This document shows, piece by piece, positions 58,901-64,000 of a DNA stretch of 64,000 bases. Both the position numbers and the translations under genes were made by a program. The stretch lies in the NCBI GenBank assembly GCA_022641835.1, contig CP048715.1, positions 1-64,000 on the forward strand, given 5' to 3'. Under the pieces are notes generated by a model that was not told the origin of the DNA, did not search any database, and saw only the letters and a program-made list of their open reading frames with translations. Within the stretch, counting starts at the first letter, position 1. Each line of letters starts with the position of its first letter. The stretch is from Petasospora fabianii. Lineage: Eukaryota; Ascomycota; Saccharomycetes; Phaffomycetales; Wickerhamomycetaceae.

Positions 58901-61193
58901 AGCTCATGAACTTGGTCTTGTTGTATTAGACCAGTCTGACTACGACAGATTGACCTCCACGGATATTGACCAGCTTCAGCTGGAGGAGAAGGCCAAGGCC
59001 CTTGGTATGAGGGTTGTCAGCGAGGCAGACTACTCCTCATTTGAGAACCCTCAGGAGGACAAGCTCAGAGAGCTCTCCTCTAAGATGGGTTTGCTGACTT
59101 TGACACAGTCCGAAATTGATTCTATTGAACAAAAAGCCGCCGCAGATGTTCGTCCTGACGATGTTGTCACAAGAGAAAACATCACTCAACTTGGTGAAAA
59201 GATGCAACTCAAAGTGATACCATCTGAAGAGTATGCTGATCTGGTTCGTAAGAACAAGCCAAGCGTGCTGTCGAAGGAGGATGTTGAACAGAAAGCTGGT
59301 GAGCTTGGTCTGGTGACGATGTCGGCTGATCAATTCGATGAACTCAAGGAGAAGGCTGCTGAGAATGCGTCATGGTCTAAGGAGAAGATTGCTGCAGTTG
59401 CTGGTGCTATTGGACTGTCTGTTATTGGCACCAGCGAGTTGTCTAACCTCAAGAAACCAAAGACGCAACTGGAACTGTCTCAGGAGGCTGAGGCTCTAGG
59501 TCTGTCCGTGATTCCTGTCACGGAGCTACAGAAGCTCACTGAATCTTTGAAGCTTTCCGATGACCCGGCTTATATGAAATCAAAGCTGGAGTCTCTTGGC
59601 ATCACTAGTGTCCCAAAGGATGAGTATGATGCACTTGTTGATAGTGCCAGAGAAATCAGCAAGCCAGATCTTATCACCAGAGCCGGGTCAATGGGACTTG
59701 TTGTCCTTCCTGTCAGTGAGCATGCCACCCTCATGGAGAAGAGCAAGGACATCACCAAGAATGAGCTTGTGCTGAAGGCTGGCAGCATGGGCCTAGTTGC
59801 TCTTCCTGCTGAGGAGCATGAGTCTCTATTGCAGAAGTCTAAGGATTTGACAAGGGATGAATTACTGGCGCATGTCCAAGCAATGGGCCTTGTTGCGATT
59901 GACTCTGATGAGCTCGAGAACTTGAAGTCAAGAACCCAGTCGAGCACACACCCACTTTCTGTGCCAGCTCCAATCGTGACTTCTGTGGCCAAGGATCTTC
60001 CTCCATCTGCCATCACCAAAGAGGATATCATTGCTAAAAGTGCTGAGTTTGATATGGTAGCCTTGCCAAAGTCTGAGTTCGAGTTGATGAAAATGCAGTC
60101 CAGACCGGATTCAATGCTGTCGAAGTCTGACATTGTGCAAAGAGCGATGGAATATGATCTTGTGGCTGTATCGAAGAAGGAGCTTGAGGACCTGAGATCT
60201 AAGGCACAGTCCAATCGTGAAATCTCTTTGGCTTCCAAGGCTTCGGTCAATGACCTGGAAGCACCAAACTATGCTGCTGAGGATGTCGAAAGCTGGGCCA
60301 AATCACATGACATGTTGCTCATTCCAGAGGACGCCTTTGTTGCCACGAATATCTCTAGAATCCCAGATCCAAATAATGTCGTTGTTTTACCAGTGACCTA
60401 CTACAACAAGCTGACGAAGTCTGAAACATTCTCTCTGGACAAGGTGACCAACGATGAACTCCAGGCTCAGGCCAGAAAGAGAGGATTTTATCTTTCGACG
60501 CATTCGGCTGACTACAACAATGCCAATGATCATCTCACGAGAAAGAACACCATCACATCACTGTCAAGTTCTACCTCACGCAAGAATTTGGCTGACTCTG
60601 CTGCCCTTGCCGCTGCTGCCGAACTTGATCAGCACTCCCGTGTGTCTCGTGCCAGCTCGAGAGGTCCATCTCGCTCCAGTTCAGTTGCTGCAGCAATTCC
60701 ACGTGACGCATCTATTGATGCTGGCCTCTCGCTTATGACCAATGCATCGCTCTCTGAGCCAAACATCATTCCAGCGTTGACGCAGACAGTGATTGGTGAG
60801 TACTTGTTCAAGTATTACCGTCGCCTTGGCCCATTGAGTTCGATTTCCGAGAGCAGACACGAGAGATACTTCTGGATTCATCCATATACTTTGACCCTTT
60901 ACTGGTCCAGTACCAACCCAGTGCTGGGAGATCCATCTGCTCATAAGACTCGTGCTGCTGCTATCATTGGTGTTGAGTCCGTTGAGGACAACAATCCACT
61001 GCCTGCTGGCTTGCACCATAAGTCTATTGTTGTTCACTCTCAAAACCGTTCTGTCAGATTCACATGTCCTACTCGCCAGCGTCACAATATTTGGTACAAC
61101 TCCTTGCGTTACCTAATTCAGCGTTCGATGGATGGTATCAACTTGGAGAATGATTTGGGTTTGCCTGTTCAAGAGTCTCGCGGTAGAATTTGA
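52929..61193 (+). CDS. NUM1: Num1/ApsA-like cortical anchor with C-terminal PH domain
   Basis: 2,754 residues, as large as yeast Num1 (2,748). Num1 anchors dynein and mitochondria at the plasma membrane. Residues 1-90 are basic and disordered. A long coiled coil follows (about 95-255 and later segments; this region binds mitochondria and dynein in yeast). Residues about 450-2,530 hold about 50 degenerate units of the pattern 'helix, LGLVxIP-like strand, acidic, xxYxxL'. Five tandem 93-bp units lie at 57318-57782. The PH domain is near residues 2,618-2,735 (VIGEYLFKYYRRLGPLSS, then RHERYFWIHPYTLTLYWSS), the membrane-binding end. An ATG 28 codons upstream is inside the predicted leader intron, so I start at 52929. 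Confidence 0.95.
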   Translation: MAPQDHNLKSQLSDIQKRLSESTFNTPKRSSTLRRENESSIEGPTSPTENRAPAEKRSFSNLISRNKDRRVSLPPLDNNKTLTSPGKGAGKDMDFVVGLSENLLQECRRLQAENQAKSHKLRSIEDEFSKLKASNASLMAKLNDNLQTEERYKDTNWELEMKLQQLTQEMALINESYQKTQKELTKQSELSHEMRTELEEINMNRASLERDFSSNKLSSNTEIQDLKDHVDELNDENSRLNDEIDELRKQLQASTSQKKAPQLLQVPVLKPVESSDDEAELNEPPVSPVKTIPLGNDALQTETLKASLQNAHQTIAKLRSQILKLRQGELASKQSQHTLQTPRKGQSPVNKKKGLPDSVVKNLHIMGNTNKGSTVIYDDSMASLENDEWENYEGDTTSIASSPSKKPQRPRSIISTASKELLDDSDSEIEDAPEFNAPLSTELKTITEEDATRYAEENDLVIISHDEYEKLTTTYEEERKLLVADLSSKDKMLNSLTNQLSQREAAEAQYQKEAKEFKEKLDAAFSEISQKDAHAKELKNQLEEPSDDLLNLAASRKKLQLVPLVEYKRLQDQISRLTQHFEDPPTDFIYEKARTKNMTVVPADEYSDILSQIKKLKSDVTQHETHKSELQNQLQSVQDTHQKAVDDHVSSMAMLKSESTKQIEDLQKELESAHDTHKKALDDHAASIAELKGQSSKEIKNLQQLIDSPSTDYIKQKSDSLGLVAVERVSYDATISKWKSQVDHLTTELSKTKADFEKQISNPSLEYVQQNAEKHGHRAVEIKSHDADLAKLAALSASVIALESKLAKTTAEYEKTIENPSLEYIQKKAEAHGHKVVHAESHDQSLAQLRAKISSLESDISSLKEEASEKQAVSDQVVKNLKERLAILQSKNDELNSKLVASQQEIEQLKIEIQSHQKQISAPTEKYLIEHGTKHGLVVLPKAAHAALLEKSNRTVHDLASEGGYVVLKNDEHKELYEKAHDPSIDHITCIAESKGHVAVPTDDFKLLQKKANRSLDEIATEHNIVAVPADDHGELLRKLNKPTFAELEAASKSLGLVCIPEEQYKKVVSLANEPSADHLSSKAKALALVLVPESELSKLREDSAKLPSELKNVQSLEADVSLLKEDAAKKEKYIEQLTVALNEKEKDLQREPILPKDSLLKQAAALGLVALTTSEHKSLKFPSKDVIAQQAESHDHIILPAGEYATLREKASKTLDDLANDARKVVLSYDEHDSLVNPTRDTLESHAKSQNLALVDDSTLDLLKKKSERTVQDLAEETGKIVLDPVEHAQLVDPPREVLESHASKLSCTLVPKSTLAELQKKSSRSARDLAEQEELILLTPAEHQKMVSPSRDDIANAATALGLSVIDNDDLQQMKTTIETPKLAFLTTKADSLGMSLVEKKRLSELVAHSNKSIEDHAKENGFVLMTTEKHKQLVHPDLDKVRAYAKNIDHVLIPKEDHAKLKDVSTLDVNDMTDRLKALGHVAIPEEEYSRLKDVSALTISDITPRLADLDHIAVPKAELSRLKDVDTLEVSDLTSRLSSLDHVAIPKDEHSKLKNIDHLEIDAFSDRLRSLGHVALPEEEFKKLKDLDSLEVHDFTNRLKTLGHVAVATGVYEKLAAGPTKDDITELCEKHGLRPLDKDMFEKLNSHESIISRAAELGLIAIPREDFDILKAKAEDPDKQTLEGHASNIGCVLIGKNEYESLQKITKKDLDAKAQKIDHVLITKAEYDDILGKMKELERAPLSPPAPTTPPSKFAATKDYFETVSRSGEKDSRKAKVFESAKSLGFVPVAADEYKHLLEHQKEHVVTKSDIYQKAKDFNLTVLPHDEYKVLLKSRQRDDLTLDEIKKNAQTFGFKLTPVASADTTRARGAGFTLLDSHSTTTLSSALNESEFTDALSRQPSNASTIPAGDNELHGLSIDEIRLQASAYGYTLVSVEDAQGNRATPDLLHDGASIADDEDDQTDDEHHDTLVVHDHAAAPTKEALSSQAHELGLVVLDQSDYDRLTSTDIDQLQLEEKAKALGMRVVSEADYSSFENPQEDKLRELSSKMGLLTLTQSEIDSIEQKAAADVRPDDVVTRENITQLGEKMQLKVIPSEEYADLVRKNKPSVLSKEDVEQKAGELGLVTMSADQFDELKEKAAENASWSKEKIAAVAGAIGLSVIGTSELSNLKKPKTQLELSQEAEALGLSVIPVTELQKLTESLKLSDDPAYMKSKLESLGITSVPKDEYDALVDSAREISKPDLITRAGSMGLVVLPVSEHATLMEKSKDITKNELVLKAGSMGLVALPAEEHESLLQKSKDLTRDELLAHVQAMGLVAIDSDELENLKSRTQSSTHPLSVPAPIVTSVAKDLPPSAITKEDIIAKSAEFDMVALPKSEFELMKMQSRPDSMLSKSDIVQRAMEYDLVAVSKKELEDLRSKAQSNREISLASKASVNDLEAPNYAAEDVESWAKSHDMLLIPEDAFVATNISRIPDPNNVVVLPVTYYNKLTKSETFSLDKVTNDELQAQARKRGFYLSTHSADYNNANDHLTRKNTITSLSSSTSRKNLADSAALAAAAELDQHSRVSRASSRGPSRSSSVAAAIPRDASIDAGLSLMTNASLSEPNIIPALTQTVIGEYLFKYYRRLGPLSSISESRHERYFWIHPYTLTLYWSSTNPVLGDPSAHKTRAAAIIGVESVEDNNPLPAGLHHKSIVVHSQNRSVRFTCPTRQRHNIWYNSLRYLIQRSMDGINLENDLGLPVQESRGRI
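57318..57782 (+). repeat. Five tandem 93-bp units inside NUM1
   Basis: Units of 31 residues, each starting LKD/LKN and carrying RLxxLxHVAxPxxE. They are the least diverged neighbours in the larger repeat region, suggesting the most recent expansion. Confidence 0.85.
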
Positions 61194-61654
61194 GGTGGCA
61201 TTGACTAATTTGACGTTGAGGATGTTTTCTTATGTATGATAATGTCTGTTGTTTAATACCTGTTATATATCAATTGAAACTGTTTTTTATGATCTGAAGC
61301 GATGATCTGAAATGATCGTGTATTTAATGGTTGATCAATGAAAGAGACCGATCGAGCGCTTACATCCGGCTTTTAGGGCCCAGCTTATCGACCGTTCATC
61401 ATGACCGACTTTGGGTAACTGGCACTACCACCGTTGTCATAAGAAGCGCAAGCTTTTGCAGTCGCCAGCGATTGACATCTCATACTAGAAGCAATAACTA
61501 ACCCTCTAGCACCAAAGTCACCGACTAAATCTCCCTGATTATCAAGTGTGGCACCGGATCCGGCGCGCCAATCTGGTTGGAGGACAAACAATCGCGGACA
61601 ATCAAGCGGAAGATCGTTCAAATAGCACTCGCCCAATTTCCCTGGACTAAGGAC
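61194..61654. other. Intergenic: NUM1 3' flank and YCII gene promoter
   Basis: 461 bases. An antisense open frame of 152 codons (61385-61843) crosses the next gene and its intron and is treated as a shadow. Confidence 0.5.
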
Positions 61655-62092
61655 ATGCTTCCAACCCGTGCTCTCTTCTCCGCTGCCAAAAGTACAAAGA
61701 TGGTTGAATGGCTCGCTGTTGTTTACGATAAGCCAAACACTGTGCGTTTTCTGCGCTAAGTTTCTCTCCACATTGGGCTTTGGCCCCGGACAATTCAAGC
61801 TAACACACCCAACTAGGACAGATCTGCTGTCAGAGCTCAGCATCTCGCTGACATTCCAGCCAATATCGAGTCCGGTAAAGTCACCAGCGCCGGTGCCATT
61901 TTCAATGAGGTGCCTGTCGAGGGTGCTAAGCCAAACTTTGCCGGCTCAATGTTGACCATCGTTGCTGACACCAAGGAAGAAGTCATTGATATCTTGAAGA
62001 AGGATATCTATGCCAAGGAAGGTATCTGGAACTTTGACAACGTTTTGGTTTACCCATTGGGTCTCGCTTACAGAAAGGGTAAGGACTTGTAA
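61655..62092 (+). CDS. YCII-domain protein with probable mitochondrial presequence
   Basis: Exons 61655..61741 and 61817..62092 give 120 residues. Residues 1-15 (MLPTRALFSAAKSTK) look like a short mitochondrial targeting sequence. The YciI fold follows: MVEWLAVVYDKPNT, then DRSAVRAQHLADI, SGKVTSAGAIFNEVP, FAGSMLTIVADTKEEVID and KEGIWNFDNVLVYPLGLA. YciI proteins are dimeric alpha-beta barrel proteins of uncertain enzymatic role; fungal ones are small stand-alone proteins of this length. An internal Met at residue 15-16 could start a cytosolic form. The 75-nt intron has a weak donor (GTGCGT) but a good CTAAC branch site and CTAG acceptor, and the join recreates the conserved 'YDKP-x-x-DR' block. 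Confidence 0.85.
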
Positions 62093-62246
62093 CTATCGAG
62101 CTTTAGAGCCAAGTTTTGAAGAGCTACAGAAGTGTCGGTCGATGTGATATGACTATATGCATATTTAGATGTATATATAAACTTTAGAAGAAAGACGGCT
62201 TTCAAATCTACAATTACTATTGTCGCACACGCAGTATAAGGTTGGC

Positions 62247-62996
62247 TTAGATCACCTCATCGAGAGTCTGCTCAAAGCTCTCGGCCTTATTAAAGTCTCT
62301 CCAGTATGGCAGCTTGTACTCCAAGTTCTCTGGGGCAAACTCTGGGTAGTTGTCTCTGATAGCCTTCATCACCTCGTTGTACATGATTTCATAGCCCTTA
62401 CCAGTGAAATGGACACCATCGATCAACAATTCTGTCCAATCACCGTCATAGGTGTCAAAAGCGGTGTAAAGATCCACGAAGGCAACGCCACGGTCTTTAG
62501 CCAGGGCCTTGGCGGCCTCTGAGTAAATTTTGTTGTTTTCGTTGGTTCTGATGATACCTTTAGCGACATCTTCTGGTTTCAAAGCATGCCATGGCTCCTG
62601 GTAATGCTTTGCTGGCCCAATCAGGACAACCTTAGTACCAATCTCAGCAAACAGATCGAGGAACTTTGACGTGTTGGCCTTGTACTCCTCCAGCTCCACT
62701 TTCTGGATTCCTCCCAAAGCGGCATCGTTGGTGCCAAAGAAGACGGTGGCGATCTTAACTTGGGAGTCTGGTGTATGAACTTGCTCAAGGATCTTCGGCA
62801 GCATCTTTAGAGCCCAGTTTGTGTTGTATCCAGCGAAGCCACGCTGGACAACATCGAGACGGCGGACATAAGCGTTGCTGATAGCGGAGCCAAAGACGAA
62901 CTGTGTAGTCGTGGAAGTTGGTGGATGTTGTTCGTAGGCAAACTCTGTGATGGAATCACCAAAGAGCAAGAACTTGTCGAAATGGAGCGCGGACAT
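62247..62996 (-). CDS. IAH1: Iah1-like SGNH/GDSL esterase (isoamyl acetate hydrolase)
   Basis: 249 residues, close to yeast Iah1 (238). It hydrolyses short-chain acetate esters. SGNH blocks: FGDSITEFAY (nucleophile Ser15), the Gly of block II in RGFAGYNTNWAL, FGTNDAAL (Asn of block III) and LLIDGVHFTGKGY (catalytic Asp193 and His196). No signal peptide, so probably cytosolic. All catalytic residues are present. Confidence 0.94.
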   Translation of the reverse strand: MSALHFDKFLLFGDSITEFAYEQHPPTSTTTQFVFGSAISNAYVRRLDVVQRGFAGYNTNWALKMLPKILEQVHTPDSQVKIATVFFGTNDAALGGIQKVELEEYKANTSKFLDLFAEIGTKVVLIGPAKHYQEPWHALKPEDVAKGIIRTNENNKIYSEAAKALAKDRGVAFVDLYTAFDTYDGDWTELLIDGVHFTGKGYEIMYNEVMKAIRDNYPEFAPENLEYKLPYWRDFNKAESFEQTLDEVI

Positions 62997-63342
62997 TGTT
63001 CGTTGTTTATGGGCTGTAATTGTGGTAGAGTGTTGTGGCGAGAGATAAGGCGATCAAAGAGCCGCATCTTTTTCTAGGACAAGACCAAGCCGCATCACGG
63101 CGATGAGACCTGGGAATGACACGTAATTGTGCCTGATTGACAATATCGTAATTGTTCTTTTAGGTGCGCTTAAGTGGGTCTTCTGTGTACTGTCAAGGGC
63201 AATTGCGAATTTGCTTATTGTATTCTACATCATCTGCCTCGAGGACTGTATAAAGGGGATATCGTTCACTTAATCGGTGTCTTGGTAAATACACGCAGCA
63301 GCATTAAACAGAACAGAGAAAAGTGGCACTGCCAAAAGTATA
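62997..63342. other. IAH1 promoter and PFY1 3' flank
   Basis: 346 bases. No gene recognised; a 93-codon plus-strand frame overlaps the profilin 3' end and is a shadow. Confidence 0.5.
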
Positions 63343-63723
63343 TTAGTAGCCAACAGAGATCAAGTAATCGGCGAGCTTCTCGACGACAACTGTGGCCTCG
63401 GCAGCCTGGACACCGGCTGGGTAATGGGCCACAAGAATGGCCTGCTTGGTTCTGACAGCGATGATACCCTCTTCGGCCTGCTTACCGTAAATAGAACGCT
63501 CATCGGCACGGAGAAGGAAGTACTTCTGGCCCTGGACGTGCAATCCACTGGCCTGGAGGTTGGATGGGTTGTCAAAGCCAGCAGCGAGCTCAGCAATCTC
63601 TGGGGCAGCTAGCACGCAGTTGTTGGACTGTGCCCACTGTGAATCGCCCGCACGCGAGTAAAGTGCGGCTCTATCGAGCTTCTGTGAGGCAATGAGGTTA
63701 TCTGTGTACGCCTGCCAGGACAT
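63343..63723 (-). CDS. PFY1: Profilin
   Basis: 126 residues, the exact length of yeast Pfy1. It binds actin monomers, poly-proline (formins) and PIP2. The N-terminus [20 protein letters not shown] and the segments [17 protein letters not shown] and [20 protein letters not shown] follow the family throughout, including the terminal helix ADYLISVGY. The poly-proline-binding aromatics (Trp3, Tyr6 and the C-terminal helix Tyr) are present. The frame is open upstream of ATG 63723, but family alignment fixes the start here. Unlike yeast PFY1, no intron is seen in the coding region. Confidence 0.98.
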   Translation of the reverse strand: MSWQAYTDNLIASQKLDRAALYSRAGDSQWAQSNNCVLAAPEIAELAAGFDNPSNLQASGLHVQGQKYFLLRADERSIYGKQAEEGIIAVRTKQAILVAHYPAGVQAAEATVVVEKLADYLISVGY

Positions 63724-63977
63724 ATTGTCGATCTTTCGAGTGGTTTGCGAGAGTGAAGGCCCAAGCGACAGAGAAACAAGGAGAATGCCAACTTTCCAAG
63801 TATTTCTTCTCCGCGATCCAAACGAAAACATCCGAACACCACTGATATAAAATAACCGTGGCAACCCGGTGTAATCATATATGATGTAAACAAAACAAAA
63901 TACCAAAGATCCTACAAATAGTTTGATACATTTAGTCTTTAATCTATTGTACATTGTTTTTTCGGATTACCCCCGTT

Positions 63978-64000
63978 TCACTCGTCGTCTTCGTCGTCCT
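63978..64000 (-). CDS. Partial: acidic C-terminus of a gene continuing beyond the window
   Basis: Reading inward from the right edge, the minus strand gives DDEDDE followed by a stop at 63978-63980. A short acidic end of this kind is common in nuclear and ribosome-biogenesis proteins, but with only seven codons the call is tentative and the gene cannot be named. Confidence 0.35.

Noticed and set aside
61385-61843. 152-codon minus-strand frame over the YCII gene 5' part
   Set aside because: It spans the exon and intron of the YCII gene on the opposite strand and has no motif, while the YCII exons reconstruct a known domain.
63174-63455. 93-codon plus-strand frame antisense to the profilin 3' end
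   Set aside because: It overlaps certain PFY1 coding sequence and has no features.

Overview
This window looks like ordinary euchromatin from a budding yeast (Saccharomycotina) of an early-diverging, intron-bearing lineage such as the Yarrowia/Trichomonascaceae/Dipodascaceae assemblage. The main evidence is gene content and splicing. Nearly every recognisable protein has a yeast counterpart, and many genes carry short introns. I traced 16 introns, mostly 48-90 nt, with GTAAGT/GTGAGT-type donors and a CTAAC-type branch site only about 10-17 nt before the acceptor. CTG codons fall at conserved leucines in RPT6, so the standard genetic code is used. I cannot name the species.

Layout. 1-6.7 kb: YPT6 (Rab6), a MARVEL membrane protein, a 1.9 kb gene-poor stretch, a secreted GPI-type protein made of near-identical 20-residue repeats, an NCBP3-like RNA-binding protein and a TMEM70-like mitochondrial protein. 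7-16 kb: importin alpha (SRP1), a tail-anchored orphan, TIM22, DUG3, a Zn2Cys6 regulator, ALG13 and a small membrane orphan. 16-31 kb: eIF4G, a small type I membrane protein, proteasome ATPase RPT6, tRNA-Leu(AAG), mitochondrial helicase IRC3, the Arf exchange factor GEA and UBX5. 31-43 kb: a coiled-coil nuclear candidate, LRP1, PEX3, SKP1, ERD1-like, RRP17 and a LAM/YSP2-type sterol transporter. 43-52 kb: a Swi5/Sae3-type recombination mediator, DNA polymerase eta (RAD30), a mitochondrial membrane protein, an 846-residue orphan and tRNA-Gly(CCC). 51.6-64 kb: RPN13, a giant NUM1-like cortical anchor (about 2,754 residues), a YCII-domain protein, IAH1, profilin (PFY1) and the last codons of an acidic-tailed protein at the right edge.

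The genes are independent transcription units rather than one pathway, but some share themes. Ubiquitin-proteasome genes: RPT6, RPN13, UBX5, SKP1. DNA damage: RAD30 and the Swi5 homologue, which share a divergent intergenic region with three ACGCGT (MCB-type) boxes. Membrane traffic and contact sites: YPT6, GEA, ERD1-like, LAM. RNA processing: LRP1, RRP17, NCBP3-like. I saw no transposon, virus-like element, CRISPR array or gene cluster. The least explained items are the repeat protein at 4.1-4.6 kb, the 846-residue orphan at 48.6-51.1 kb, an orphan splice-like structure at 43.8-44.2 kb, and the roughly 50-fold repeat architecture of the NUM1-like protein.
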